NCBI GenBank assembly: GCA_014584305.1
Contig: JACTND010000262.1
Location: 1-42,989 of the forward strand
Direction of reading: 5' to 3'
DNA from: Planctomycetota bacterium
GTDB lineage: Bacteria > Planctomycetota > Planctomycetia > Pirellulales > Pirellulaceae
DNA: 42,989 nucleotides
Below the pieces are notes generated by a model. It saw only the letters and a program-made list of their open reading frames with translations. It did no database searches and was not told where the DNA came from. Shown here one piece after another: positions 15,598 through 26,564 of the stretch. A program made the position numbers and the translations under genes. Numbering within the stretch: position 1 is the first letter of the stretch; the number at the start of each line of letters is the position of its first letter.

Positions 15598-16869
15598 TTA
15601 GCGCGGACGCGGGCGATCGAACGATTCGGGGCGTTCGCCAACCCTAATTTTTACCGTTAAGGGCTGTCCATCGCGAATCAAGTCCACCACCGCTTCCTCA
15701 TGGGGCGGGGTCATGGCAACCAATCGGTAGATCAACAGATAGTCCTCGATGTTGTGTCCGTTCCACGCGCGAATTACATCACCAGGCCGGAAACCGGCGG
15801 CATAACCCGGCGTATCCGGTTCAACCGAGACCAAGATGGCTCCATTCAAATCCGGCAGATTCCATTTAGCGCGATGTTCCGGAGTGACTGGGTACGGCGT
15901 AATTCCCAAAAACCCGCGTGTAACCCGACCGTGTCGAATCAACTGATCGGATACGAACTTGGCGACCGCGCTGGGTACGGCGAAGCTGATTCCCTGAAAT
16001 GCTTCGCCGACGATCGCCGTATTGATGCCCACCAGGTTGCCACGTGAATCGACTAAAGCGCCACCGCTGTTCCCCGGATTTACGGCGGCATCGGTTTGCA
16101 ACAACTCCTGTTGGGGAGTATTCGAACGGGCATTTTGTTCGTACCGATTGCGCCCGCTGATGATTCCTGACGTGACCGATTGATCCAACCCGAAGGGGCT
16201 GCCGATCGCCCAAACCAGCGATCCGACTTTCAGTTCGTCACTCTCTCCCCATTCGGCAGCAATCAGGTTTTGCGCCGGGATTTTTATTACCGCCAGATCG
16301 GTCGTTTGGTCAATGCCCACCAATCGCGCCGAGTACGATTGGCGGTCGTGCAAAATTACTTCGATATATGTTGCACCGGCCACGACATGTGCGTTGGTAA
16401 TGATGAATCCATCCGGATCAATAATGACACCAGAACCCTGACCGTCGAGCTGCGCTGCTCGTCCCAATCCGGTAGCAATGTTCCTCGTGCACTTGATGCT
16501 GACCACGCTGGGACGAATTTTGCGGGCGACCGCTTCGTACGCCATCGAAATCTGCGGCAGATTCGACGATTGCAAGAACTCGCGTGCCTGTTCATATTCG
16601 GCCCGGACTTTGCCACGCGTCGATGCGTATTGGTAGCGCTCAGCCACCATAGGGCCAAGTTGCCAGAGACCGACGACGAAGGCCGCTAAACAGAGAACCC
16701 AAAACAAACGGGTGGCTACACCGTACTTGGGGGGAGGCGGTAGTCGTGCGGCCATCTGGCGCGCCAAAGCCGCTGGCAATTGGGGTTGATCGGGCGGCAG
16801 CCCCAACGCTCCGCGCGACTGCGGCTCACCGGAAAAATCAGGTTCGTTAACTGGTCTCACCATGTTCAT
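15598..16869 (-). CDS. Membrane-anchored HtrA/DegS-like serine protease with one PDZ domain
   Basis: The 423-residue S1C-family protein has a proline-rich cytoplasmic N-terminus (about 50 residues) and one membrane helix (LFWVLCLAAFVVGLWQLGPMV, residues 55-75). The protease domain has catalytic His161 (ITNAHVVAG), Asp191 (TTDLAVIKI) and Ser268 (NPGNSGGAL). A C-terminal PDZ domain follows (RGFLGITPYPV, GAILVSVEPDTPGYAAGFRPGDVIRAWNG). Such enzymes degrade or cleave misfolded or regulatory envelope proteins. The single PDZ and N-terminal anchor are the DegS layout, but the substrate cannot be told. Its ATG overlaps the stop of a small membrane ORF upstream (ATGA at 16866-16869), suggesting coupled translation. 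Confidence 0.9.
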   Translation of the reverse strand: MNMVRPVNEPDFSGEPQSRGALGLPPDQPQLPAALARQMAARLPPPPKYGVATRLFWVLCLAAFVVGLWQLGPMVAERYQYASTRGKVRAEYEQAREFLQSSNLPQISMAYEAVARKIRPSVVSIKCTRNIATGLGRAAQLDGQGSGVIIDPDGFIITNAHVVAGATYIEVILHDRQSYSARLVGIDQTTDLAVIKIPAQNLIAAEWGESDELKVGSLVWAIGSPFGLDQSVTSGIISGRNRYEQNARSNTPQQELLQTDAAVNPGNSGGALVDSRGNLVGINTAIVGEAFQGISFAVPSAVAKFVSDQLIRHGRVTRGFLGITPYPVTPEHRAKWNLPDLNGAILVSVEPDTPGYAAGFRPGDVIRAWNGHNIEDYLLIYRLVAMTPPHEEAVVDLIRDGQPLTVKIRVGERPESFDRPRPR

Positions 16870-17039
16870 TCCATCGTTGACGATTCAAGCGGTTGACTAA
16901 ATCGGCGAACTCCGGATTGTTCACTCTCCGGAGGCCCGAATGCCATCCGTGCCAATAATCCCAATGCGACGCCGAGCGCGACCAACAACAATCGCGATCG
17001 CAACAATTCGATCCACCACGGGATTCTACGACCGTTCAA
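16866..17039 (-). CDS. Small single-pass membrane protein, coupled to the HtrA-like protease gene
   Basis: A 57-residue frame starts at TTG 17039 with AGGA 9 bases upstream. It encodes a basic head (NGRRIPWWIELLRSR), one hydrophobic helix (LLLVALGVALGLLARMAFG) and a short polar tail. The stop codon overlaps the ATG of the protease gene in the form ATGA. No ATG or GTG start is available in this frame, since an in-frame stop lies shortly upstream. The tight overlap and a plausible topology argue for a real gene that may partner or regulate the protease. The TTG start, the small size and the lack of a recognisable family keep confidence moderate. Confidence 0.5.
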   Translation of the reverse strand: MNGRRIPWWIELLRSRLLLVALGVALGLLARMAFGPPESEQSGVRRFSQPLESSTME

Positions 17040-17193
17040 ATTATAGATTCCTGTTGGTTCGCGTCATCGAAGGAACACTTCGTATTCTGGCCGCTAATAT
17101 CGGCGTATTCTAACGGATTTTGTGCATTCGTACACGTTCTTGACGCATTTCGCCTTCATCTCGACAATCTACGGAAAAAATGGATGGACACAC

Positions 17194-17757
17194 ATGCCAC
17201 CACCCACGTATAGCTCCGCACGACTCACCGAACTGATCCGTGCCCAAGCCCTAAAGTTTGGCGAATTTCGCTTGGCGTCGGGCAAAACAGCCTCATTCTA
17301 TTTGGACTGCCGCAAATTAACCTTGGACGGTGAAGGCGCTAACCAAATTGCGGCGGGGATGATCGAGGTACTCAAATCGACCGGCTGGCCCGATTGTGTG
17401 GGAGGAATGGCGATTGGCGCCGATCCCATTACCGCGGCATTGATCACATGTGCCTGGCAACTGCGGATGCCGTTGCGTGGCTTCATCGTCCGCAAAGAAC
17501 CTAAAGCGCACGGCACGGGCCAACAAGTCGAGGGCCCCATACGCGCCGGCGATCGGGCGGTAATCGTCGAAGACGTTGTCACCAGCGGCGGCAGTTCCCT
17601 CAAAGCAATCCAATACGCTCGGGACGCGGGCTTGCAGGTCGATCGATGTCTCGCCATTATCGACCGTCAACAAGGGGCAGCAGAAGCGTTTTCACAAGTC
17701 GGTGTGACCTTACATGCCTTGCTCACGGCCGAACAACTCGGATTGTCCGGCGGTTGA
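17194..17757 (+). CDS. pyrE: Orotate phosphoribosyltransferase
   Basis: PyrE joins orotate and PRPP to orotidine 5'-phosphate in pyrimidine synthesis. The PRPP-binding motif AVIVEDVVTSGGSS is followed by AIQYARDAGLQVDRCLAIIDRQQGA. Upstream are FRLASGKTASFYLDCRKLTL and GGMAIGADPITAALI and the GFIVRKEPKAHGTGQQVEG loop, all standard for the family. The start is ATG 17194, with GGATGGA 7 bases upstream, giving 187 residues. A GTG at 17122 would add 24 residues without family support. The last 48 bases overlap, in antisense, the end of the alpha/beta hydrolase gene. Confidence 0.93.
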   Translation: MPPPTYSSARLTELIRAQALKFGEFRLASGKTASFYLDCRKLTLDGEGANQIAAGMIEVLKSTGWPDCVGGMAIGADPITAALITCAWQLRMPLRGFIVRKEPKAHGTGQQVEGPIRAGDRAVIVEDVVTSGGSSLKAIQYARDAGLQVDRCLAIIDRQQGAAEAFSQVGVTLHALLTAEQLGLSGG

Positions 17758-18660
17758 TTCGACACGCCGCAAAAACTCCCTCAGTTGAACCCAGTACGTG
17801 TCCGGCAGCGGGGCCAAATGATCGCCACCGGGCATTGCCAGGAATTCTCGCTGGCTGGCGTTAGTAGCCGCTTCGAACAACCTCCTGGCCGACCAAAGGG
17901 GAATCACATCGTCTTGTTCGAAATGCGAAACAAAAACTGGTGCGGTACACTCGGCGATGCGCTCGGAAGATGGGTAACGGTTGCGCATCAAAAGCTGCAC
18001 GGGGGCCCACGGATAGCGCGCCGCACCGGGGTTGGTAATGGCGTCAAATGTTCGATCGAGGATCAGCGCCCGCGCGCCATGGCGTTGAACTAATGCCACT
18101 GCAATGCCGCCCCCTAGCGATCGCCCGTACACGATGATGTCCGAGGGAAGCAGGTTTTCGCGCAAACACAACCAGGTCAACGCAACATTTCCGCTTTCAA
18201 TGCACTCATCTTCAAAGGGGGTCCCCTCGCTCTTGCCGTATCCGGGATAGTCGAAAATCAACACATTGGCGTGGAGCTGCTCGCTCAATCGACGTCCGAT
18301 TCCTCGCAATGTTCCCGGCACGTCTTCCGCATTGCCATGGCAGAATAGGACCACGCGGTCCGCGCCGGGTCGAACCAGATACCAGCCATGAACGCGCCAG
18401 CCGTTCTCCAACAGGACCTCCATCTCTTCGACGTCGTCCGGCGTCGATGGCCAGCGCGCCGAATCAAACGTCGGTGCCGGATAGACAAGAGCCGTTTCGT
18501 TGGCCATCAGTACCACGATGAGCAGCGCATACAATCCGACAAAACCGCCTCCCACGCCGTACACCCAGCGCCGCAGTCTCGTTAGAATGCCCTGGCGGAA
18601 CGTTGGCCGATCGGGAACGGCAGAAGCCGTTTCCGCCGGAGTCGTTTGTGGCTCCAACAT
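17710..18660 (-). CDS. Membrane-anchored alpha/beta hydrolase
   Basis: The 316-residue protein has a cytoplasmic N-terminus of about 30 residues, one membrane helix (VYGVGGGFVGLYALLIVVLMA, residues 33-53) and then an alpha/beta hydrolase domain. That domain has VVLFCHGNAED (oxyanion region), FDYPGYGKSEG, nucleophile Ser181 in VYGRSLGGG, acid Asp250/251 in HFEQDDVIP and His281 in GGDHLAP. This matches the ABHD/BEM46-like group. The substrate is unknown, perhaps an ester or lipid at the membrane. The start chosen is ATG 18660, 13 codons inside the longest frame, because the longer one would run into the divergent glycosyltransferase. It overlaps pyrE tail to tail by 48 bp. Confidence 0.82.
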   Translation of the reverse strand: MLEPQTTPAETASAVPDRPTFRQGILTRLRRWVYGVGGGFVGLYALLIVVLMANETALVYPAPTFDSARWPSTPDDVEEMEVLLENGWRVHGWYLVRPGADRVVLFCHGNAEDVPGTLRGIGRRLSEQLHANVLIFDYPGYGKSEGTPFEDECIESGNVALTWLCLRENLLPSDIIVYGRSLGGGIAVALVQRHGARALILDRTFDAITNPGAARYPWAPVQLLMRNRYPSSERIAECTAPVFVSHFEQDDVIPLWSARRLFEAATNASQREFLAMPGGDHLAPLPDTYWVQLREFLRRVESTAGQSELFGREQGM

Positions 18661-18681
18661 GATACGAAGCGCTGAGTACCA

Positions 18682-19434
18682 ATGTATGCAAATTCTCAAA
18701 ATGTGGAACAGCCCACGGAGCCATCCGCGAGCTTGCTTATCATTTTGGCAACATACAACGAGTTGGACAATCTGCCCTCGCTGATAGCGCGCCTGCGCAG
18801 CATGTTTGCGGCTGCGACGATCCTAGTCATCGACGACGATTCGCCGGATGGAACAGGAGCTTGGTGCCAACAATACCAAACGAGTGATCGACAATTCCAG
18901 GTGCAAATCCGCCATGGCCAGCGCGGTTTGGGGTCAGCAACCCGCTCCGGACTCGAGTTCGGGCTAAGCCAAAACTTTCGCTGGTTAGCAACCATGGACG
19001 CCGATTGGAGCCACGACCCCGAAGACTTGCATCGCGTGGTTCGCGCCGCGCAATCCGGCGATCCCGCAATCGGTGTCTGGATTGGTTCACGGTACGTGTC
19101 CGGCGGTTCCGTGTCCGGTTGGCCGTGGGCCCGGCGCCGGGCAAGTCAATGCGTGAATTGGTTGGGAAGTCGCCGTTTGCGGTTGCCGGTCCACGACATC
19201 TCCAGCGCTCTGCGCGTGTATCGGTCGGATGCATTGCGGCGACTAGAGTGGTTCCAACTTCGGCGCCAAGGCTACGGCTATTTGGAGGAGTTGCTCTGCG
19301 CTTTACATCAAGCCGCAATACCCATGGGAGAGATTCCCATCACATTTCGCCGCCGCCGAGCGGGAAGCTCCAAACTGCGGTGGCGCGACACCTGGGATGT
19401 TCTGCAACAAATATTTTTTCCCGGCCAGCGGTGA
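18682..19434 (+). CDS. Polyprenyl/dolichyl-phosphate mannosyltransferase-like GT2 glycosyltransferase
   Basis: The 250-residue protein is a DPM1-type family 2 glycosyltransferase. It has LIILATYNELDNLPSLI, then VIDDDSPDGTGAW, GLGSATRSGLEFGL, ATMDADWSHDPEDL (the DxD-like metal and nucleotide-sugar site), GSRYVSGGSV and the C-terminal GYLEELLCALHQ and EIPITFRRRRAGSSKL. Such enzymes charge a polyprenyl phosphate with a hexose for later use in glycan or protein modification outside the membrane. No C-terminal membrane helices are present, so it is the short soluble form. Its ATG is 21 bp from the divergent hydrolase start. Confidence 0.88.
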   Translation: MYANSQNVEQPTEPSASLLIILATYNELDNLPSLIARLRSMFAAATILVIDDDSPDGTGAWCQQYQTSDRQFQVQIRHGQRGLGSATRSGLEFGLSQNFRWLATMDADWSHDPEDLHRVVRAAQSGDPAIGVWIGSRYVSGGSVSGWPWARRRASQCVNWLGSRRLRLPVHDISSALRVYRSDALRRLEWFQLRRQGYGYLEELLCALHQAAIPMGEIPITFRRRRAGSSKLRWRDTWDVLQQIFFPGQR

Positions 19435-19539
19435 ATCCCCACTGGCGGGCGTGTTTGCTATATTTGACCACTGCGCCAGCGGGCAAGGGCGCTGCTTTCC
19501 GGGGCATGGAATCGGTGGCTGCATACTCAAGGAATTCCA

Positions 19540-20735
19540 ATGACAAAACCGTTATCGCCGCGTAATGTGGTGGTCAGTAGTTGCTGGACGATCGTCATGG
19601 CCTTGTGCTCGGCAGCGCTGAGCCAAAACGATCCAGGCCCCGCTAACCCTGCGCCAGCAATCGAGATTTCCGCCGAGGCCCGCGAGATTCATTTTTCCGG
19701 GATGTTGTTCGACGGGCACAACGACTTGCCTTGGACCATGCGCGCGCGAGCGGGATCATCGTTTCAACGCGCGGATATTCGCCAACCCCAACCCGAATTT
19801 CACACCGACATCCCCCGATTGCAAGCAGGTGGTGTCAAAGCGCAGTTTTGGAGTGTGTACGTTCCGGTTTCGACTCGTTTGGAAGCCAGCGCGCTCTTGA
19901 CGACTTTGGAACAGATCGATTTGGTGCACGAAATGTGTCGGCAGTATCCCGACGTGTTCGAGATTGCTGGAACAGCGGATGATGTCGTACGCATTGTCGG
20001 CGAAGGAAGGATTGCTTCGTTAATGGGTGTCGAGGGCGGGCATTCGATCGAAAATTCCTTGGAGAACTTGCGGCGATTATACGAACGCGGCGCGCGGTAC
20101 ATGACTCTGACGCACAGCAAGAATGTGGAATGGGCCGATTCGGCCACCGACGAGCCGCAACATCAAGGGCTCACCGATTTCGGGCGCGAAGTGGTCGCCG
20201 AAATGAATCGTCTGGGTATGCTCGTCGATTTGTCGCACGTTTCTCCCAAGACGATGCACGACGCGCTAGACGCAACGCGAGCACCGGTTATTTTCTCGCA
20301 TTCATCCGCGCGGGCGATTTGCGAACACCCCCGCAACGTTCCCGATGATGTATTACAGCGATTGCCTGAAAATGGCGGTGTGGTGATGGTGAATTTCATG
20401 TCCGGATACATTGTGCCCACCGACCAATTGGCAGCGGACCGACAGGCGCGAGGCACTTTTCGCGATGTCGTGGATCACATCGAACATATCATCCGCGTGG
20501 CGGGTATCGATCACGTCGGCATCGGATCTGACTACGATGGTGTCAGCCGATTGCCGCTCGGATTGGAAGATGTGGGATGCTATCCGCGTTTGACGGAAGA
20601 GCTGCTCCAGCGCGGCTATGATCGCGAACAGATCCACAAAATCTTGGGGGGCAATGCGTTGCGTGTCTTGCAGTCGGCCGAGCGCGTCGCCGAGACATTG
20701 CGAGAAAACGCAACATCTGCGCGGGAGGATCGACC

Positions 20736-20739
<4 letters not shown>
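19540..20739 (+). CDS. Membrane dipeptidase (renal dipeptidase, M19), exported
   Basis: The 399-residue protein has an N-terminal signal ([20 protein letters not shown]) and an amidohydrolase-type barrel with the M19 zinc ligands. These are HxD in [11 protein letters not shown] (about residue 59), Glu in [10 protein letters not shown], His in [12 protein letters not shown], His in [11 protein letters not shown] and Asp in [11 protein letters not shown]. It hydrolyses dipeptides, including some with D-residues from peptidoglycan turnover, in the periplasm. Its stop overlaps the acs start by 4 bp (ATGA at 20736-20739), so the two genes are co-translated although no metabolic link is obvious. 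Confidence 0.92.
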
Positions 20740-22694
<1,955 letters not shown>

Positions 22695-23000
22695 ACGTAT
22701 CCGTCCACCCCTGGGGATGAGGAAACGGACACAGGCTGTCCGATTTCATCGTCCCACGAGTCACTCATTCCCTGACTCTGCCTGGGTAGGCACTGCCTTC
22801 GAGGCTCCGTCGCCCCAAACATGGAGACAAAAAAGAGAATACTAGGAAAGTACCACCCACCCAATGGGACGGAAACCACCGCCCAACCACCGAATAATGG
22901 AGACGACGAGGGGCCGTTAGTCTCTCGCTACGAGGCGGGCCAGACGCAGTGAATCGCTCGATCTTGGCACGCATCATACTTGTGCACCGCACACAAAAAG
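22695..23000. other. Structured intergenic region after acs: series of hairpins
   Basis: No gene is seen. From 22714 to 22755 a long imperfect hairpin forms (about 17 pairs, innermost CGGACA with TGTCCG at 22726-22742). It is followed by GAGTCA/TGACTC (22758-22778), GCCT/AGGC (22780-22791) and GCCT/AGGC (22795-22805). The first hairpin begins 20 bp past the acs stop and could protect or end the acs mRNA, though no T-tract follows it. The remaining part (22806-23000) is unremarkable. A non-coding RNA on either strand is possible. Confidence 0.45.
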
Positions 23001-23027
23001 AGAACGACCCCGGGGCGCCGGGGTCGT
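22991..23027 (-). terminator. Rho-independent terminator of the Cys-rich gene
   Basis: CGACCCCGG (23005-23013) pairs with CCGGGGTCG (23018-23026) across a 4-base loop, with one further A-T pair outside. On the minus strand the stem is followed by TCTCTTTTTGTG. It lies 36 bp after the stop of the Cys-rich gene. Confidence 0.85.
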
Positions 23028-23062
23028 CGTCAAAACAACGGATTGAGTCAATTTGTGAAAAA

Positions 23063-23479
23063 CTAATTGCAACACGTGGCGTGGTTGGTGCGGGCGCGCA
23101 ATCGCGTCAACAATCCCGCTCGACGCGGCCCGGCATCGCAACAGGCCGGTTGGCAGCAGGGATTGGCCGGCGCCGCACAACATCGTGTGGTGCACGTCGT
23201 CACGGGTACGCGGCAACAAACGCGTTGATAAGCCGTGTAGGGAACACAGACGCGGCGGCAACAGCCGCAGGCATCCACACATGTCGTCATGCGATAGCGT
23301 GTCACGGGTACACAACGCACCACCGTTTGATAGGTCGTGCAACACGTCGTTTCACAGCACGTCGGTTGACAGCAGGGATTGCTAGGGCAGCAATTCCCAC
23401 GGCGCAAGCCATTGGCGTCCGCTACGTTGGCCCAGGCCAACAATCCGACAAACAGAGCGGAAAACAGCATTCGATTCAT
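23063..23479 (-). CDS. Small secreted protein built of Cys-Cys pairs
   Basis: The 138-residue protein starts at ATG 23479, with GAGGAG 7 bases upstream, and has a signal peptide (MLFSALFVGLLAWANVADA). The mature part contains about 25 cysteines, mostly as CC pairs: NCCPSNPCCQPTCCETTCC, then RVCCRVPVTTCTTRCC and NPCCQPACC. The PCCQP and CCxTxCC units recur, so it is internally repetitive. The composition suggests a disulphide-stabilised or metal-binding structural protein of the envelope or surface. Planctomycetes are known to encode such high-cysteine proteins, sometimes named after insect chorion proteins by composition only. The frame is open 30 codons further upstream but without an export signal at its start. 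A strong terminator follows. Confidence 0.75.
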   Translation of the reverse strand: MNRMLFSALFVGLLAWANVADANGLRRGNCCPSNPCCQPTCCETTCCTTYQTVVRCVPVTRYRMTTCVDACGCCRRVCVPYTAYQRVCCRVPVTTCTTRCCAAPANPCCQPACCDAGPRRAGLLTRLRARTNHATCCN

Positions 23480-23605
23480 TGGAGTCTCCTCACCAAAAAC
23501 AGGGTCATTCTCTGGGCAAGCTCGATATGGACTCACCACTTGTCGCCATCGACGACTCGATCGGAACATGATACCAATTCTATCGCGGTTGAAAATCGGG
23601 TACGA

Positions 23606-24094
23606 TCATAGATGTGCGTCTATTTCCGCACGGAGCGATTTCGCTTCGTACGACTCTTGCACGGCAATCCGCAGTAAAGGTAATCCGGCCGCCTCAAACG
23701 CCTGGTTGAGAAACGCATCTCGCTCCATGCGGTCAGCGCGGCGGTGGGAAGCGTCGTCCAACTCCACAGCCAATTTCGGTTCTAACGAGCCAGGATCGCA
23801 GAGGACGAAATCGACATGTTTGCCGACGATGCGATTCAACCACGAGCGGCGCTGGGGGGTGGCTTCGGGCACCGCCAACAAATCCGCTACGCGCACCATA
23901 GTAAATACCAGAAAATCATCTTGAACGGCTTTGAGCAGCACGCGGTAAAAACGAAGTTCGGCTTTCGTCACCAACCGCGACCGCTTCTGATAGGGCAAGC
24001 GACGCGGTTTAATCGCCAACGCCATCAGCGCGAGGAGTGCGGCCAGCACGATCACCACGACCAACAGGGGCCAATAGGCAAGGATTCTTTCCAC
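23606..24094 (-). CDS. DUF2726-type protein with membrane anchor and nuclease-like fold
   Basis: The 162-residue protein starts at GTG 24094. It has a membrane helix (LLVVVIVLAALLALMALAI, residues 10-28) and then a domain with RLVTKAELRFYRVLLKAV, VGKHVDFVLCDPGSLEPKLAVELDDASH and a C-terminal GLPLLRI. This order (Glu in an early helix, Asp in HVDFVL, then ELDD..H) is that of DUF2726, a group similar in pattern to PD-(D/E)XK nucleases, often anchored by one helix. Whether it cuts nucleic acid is unknown: the last motif here is ELD rather than ExK. No linked restriction or repair genes are present. It lies 126 bp upstream of the Cys-rich gene on the same strand. Confidence 0.7.
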   Translation of the reverse strand: MERILAYWPLLVVVIVLAALLALMALAIKPRRLPYQKRSRLVTKAELRFYRVLLKAVQDDFLVFTMVRVADLLAVPEATPQRRSWLNRIVGKHVDFVLCDPGSLEPKLAVELDDASHRRADRMERDAFLNQAFEAAGLPLLRIAVQESYEAKSLRAEIDAHL

Positions 24095-24339
24095 AACGGC
24101 AGGCCCTTCTTACCTTGCAGCGAACTCCCTAAAAAGTCTGGCATTCAGCAGCCGGGTGCACACGTTTTGAAGCTGTGCATTTCCGGCCTTGGATCGCACA
24201 AGTACTCAATTAATTGGTACTCGTACTCGGCCAATGCGTTTCCAGTCCAAGTACGACAGACCCACTCTGCGGACAATCGTGCTCCCTTCCTATTGGATTT
24301 CGCAACGTCGAATGGTGTGAGCATTGTCAGCAGCGGACG

Positions 24340-25800
24340 CTATTTTCGCTCGGTTGCCATGGGCTCGGCCGCAATTTCAGGAATTGGAAACTCGGCCCGG
24401 CCGCGGCGTTTTAGCAACCTATTGGCAGCCGCGTGATCCGTGAACTCCTCCCGCAGCGCGTCCATGGTGAGGTCAGCTCCCAACGTCAACGTCGGGTGTT
24501 CCGCTAAATGGATACCGTTGGCCTCCAAATGTCGCAACATCCGATCTACGGATTCGGCAAACAGCGCGTGCCCGGATACTGCATTTCGGATCTCCTGAGT
24601 ATCCGCCAGGCGGCCAGTTTGATGTGAAATGTTCCCCGTATGGCACAGTGCACTGGAAAGATGCCCTTCCAGGACGGGACCATGCAGTGCATCCGCATCA
24701 TTATTCTGAATGGCATCTACAAAATTCGCGTAATGGTCGCCTCCACCAGACCAGACTTCGATCTGCTTACCATCTTCATCGTAGGCCACTGCGCTGGTGT
24801 AATTCGGTATCAAAACATGCCCATGCTCATATTGAACGAGCACGCCGACGCGCGAATCCCGAAAGCTGTCCATATTGCGATCCCAGTCGCGCGGGTTGCT
24901 TTGAAACTCGAGCGCGGCGGGCAAACCTCGCGTTTCAAAGACGATCGGCGCATCGCCGTAGTCGTGTAAAACGGTCTGGGTATTCGGCGTATTGCCGGCG
25001 TCCGAATATCCGAGTCGCCCGCCAACGCTCCACACGCGCGGTGATAACCGATCGTACCCCAAAAACCACCGGGCGATGTCCATTTGGTGGATGCCTTGGT
25101 TCCCCATGTCGCCGTTGCCGGTGTTGAAATCCCAATGCCAATCGTAATGAAGCTGAGGGCGGTACAACGGCACTTTGTCCGCGGGGCCACACCACAAGTC
25201 GTAGTCGATATGGCTGGGAATGGTCAAAGGCGCATCCAAGCGCCCAATGCTGCGCCTCGGTTTAAAACAAGTACCGATGGCGTACAGCGCTTTTCCCAGC
25301 ACCCCTGATCGGGCATACGCCACGGCGGCCTGCAAACTGGGGCTCGAACGGGACTGTGTCCCGGCCTGGCAGATCAAGCCGGATCGCTGTGCGGCGTTGA
25401 CCAATTGCCGCCCTTCCCAGACGTTGTGGGAAACAGGCTTCTCCACATACACATGTTTTCCGGCCAGCAAAGCGGCAATCGCGATCTGGGCATGAGAGTG
25501 GTTGGGTGTGGCAATGGTTACACCATCGATGTCCGGTTCCAGCAGCAGTTCGCGAAAATCGACGTAGGCGGCCAAACCATGGGCACCGGACTGTTCCTCC
25601 AAAATTTTCCGATCGCAATCACAGACTGCTACGACGTGTGGTCGCAGACCAGCCATATGATCCTTGCCTCGTCCGTTGAGTCCGATCACTGCCAGGCGGA
25701 GTTTGGAATTCGATCCCACAATACGCGCATAGGACTTCGCAGACGCACCACAAACGGTTAACGTGGCTGCGCTTCTCAAGAACGTGCGTCGGTCGATCAT
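24340..25800 (-). CDS. Exported Gfo/Idh/MocA family oxidoreductase
   Basis: The start is ATG 25800, inside the stop of the upstream DUF1080 gene (ATGA). It begins [21 protein letters not shown], a twin-arginine leader. The NAD(P)-binding fold shows [19 protein letters not shown] and the family motif [11 protein letters not shown], then [20 protein letters not shown]. The C-terminal domain has [30 protein letters not shown]. The 486-residue length is normal for the planctomycete exported type, which oxidises or isomerises sugars and inositol-like substrates in the periplasm with a tightly held cofactor. The partner DUF1080 protein suggests work on a glycoside such as a 3-keto-sugar. The frame also extends 14 codons upstream to 25842, less likely. 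Confidence 0.9.
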   Translation of the reverse strand: MIDRRTFLRSAATLTVCGASAKSYARIVGSNSKLRLAVIGLNGRGKDHMAGLRPHVVAVCDCDRKILEEQSGAHGLAAYVDFRELLLEPDIDGVTIATPNHSHAQIAIAALLAGKHVYVEKPVSHNVWEGRQLVNAAQRSGLICQAGTQSRSSPSLQAAVAYARSGVLGKALYAIGTCFKPRRSIGRLDAPLTIPSHIDYDLWCGPADKVPLYRPQLHYDWHWDFNTGNGDMGNQGIHQMDIARWFLGYDRLSPRVWSVGGRLGYSDAGNTPNTQTVLHDYGDAPIVFETRGLPAALEFQSNPRDWDRNMDSFRDSRVGVLVQYEHGHVLIPNYTSAVAYDEDGKQIEVWSGGGDHYANFVDAIQNNDADALHGPVLEGHLSSALCHTGNISHQTGRLADTQEIRNAVSGHALFAESVDRMLRHLEANGIHLAEHPTLTLGADLTMDALREEFTDHAAANRLLKRRGRAEFPIPEIAAEPMATERK

Positions 25801-26564
25801 GGCTTTGTCCCTTGAATCGGTTGAATGTTCTCGCGAATCCAAATATTGCGAAAGCGAACCGGATCTCCGTGATCCTGAATATGGAGAGGCAATTTGTCCG
25901 GGTGTCGCTCATAGTGCGGCGCGCGATCCCAAAACGTTCCGCCTTGCAATGCTAAGTGGTTGTGAATCAACACGCCGTTGTGCAAGACCGTGATGTAGGC
26001 TGGCCGCAGTAGTTGACCATCTTCGGCAAAACGTGGCGCTTCAAAAATTATGTCGTAGGATTGCCACTCGCCTGGCCCGCGCGACGCGTTCACCGTAGGC
26101 GGTTGTTGTTTGTAGATCGCGCCACACTGACCGTCAAAGTAGGTTTGGTTCTGATACGAGTCGAGAACCTGCAGTTCGTATTTGCCCATCAAGTAAATTC
26201 CGCTGTTGCCCCGTCCTTGTCCGGAACCGCGTACCTCGGCCGGTGAAGCAAACTCGAGGTGCAACTGGCAATCGCCAAACGCCTGCTTGCTCGTGATGCC
26301 GCCGCCGCGCACCTGTGCGTAGCCGTTCTCGACAAGCCAATTTTCTCCTCCATGGAACGCCGATAAGTCGCGACCATCAAACAAGACGATAGCATCCGAG
26401 GGTGCCCGAGTGCCGTCACCTGGATCGACCAACGGCGGCTCCGGCCACACGATACCACTCAAATACTCGTCCTGGCCCAGCCGATTCGAGGTTCCAATCG
26501 CGCCGAAAATACCTAATCCCGCCAAAATCAATATTCTGTATGCAATCGGTTTATCATCATTCAT
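25797..26564 (-). CDS. DUF1080 (3-keto-disaccharide hydrolase-like) secreted protein
   Basis: The 255-residue protein has an N-terminal hydrophobic segment ([19 protein letters not shown]) and a jelly-roll domain with [61 protein letters not shown] and the C-terminal [19 protein letters not shown]. These are the constant features of DUF1080, a lectin/glycoside-hydrolase-like fold whose characterised members split 3-keto-glycosides. AAGGTGAG lies just upstream of the ATG. Its stop overlaps the start of the Gfo/Idh/MocA gene, forming a two-gene unit in which one protein could oxidise a sugar at C3 and the other cleave it. Confidence 0.88.
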   Translation of the reverse strand: MNDDKPIAYRILILAGLGIFGAIGTSNRLGQDEYLSGIVWPEPPLVDPGDGTRAPSDAIVLFDGRDLSAFHGGENWLVENGYAQVRGGGITSKQAFGDCQLHLEFASPAEVRGSGQGRGNSGIYLMGKYELQVLDSYQNQTYFDGQCGAIYKQQPPTVNASRGPGEWQSYDIIFEAPRFAEDGQLLRPAYITVLHNGVLIHNHLALQGGTFWDRAPHYERHPDKLPLHIQDHGDPVRFRNIWIRENIQPIQGTKP

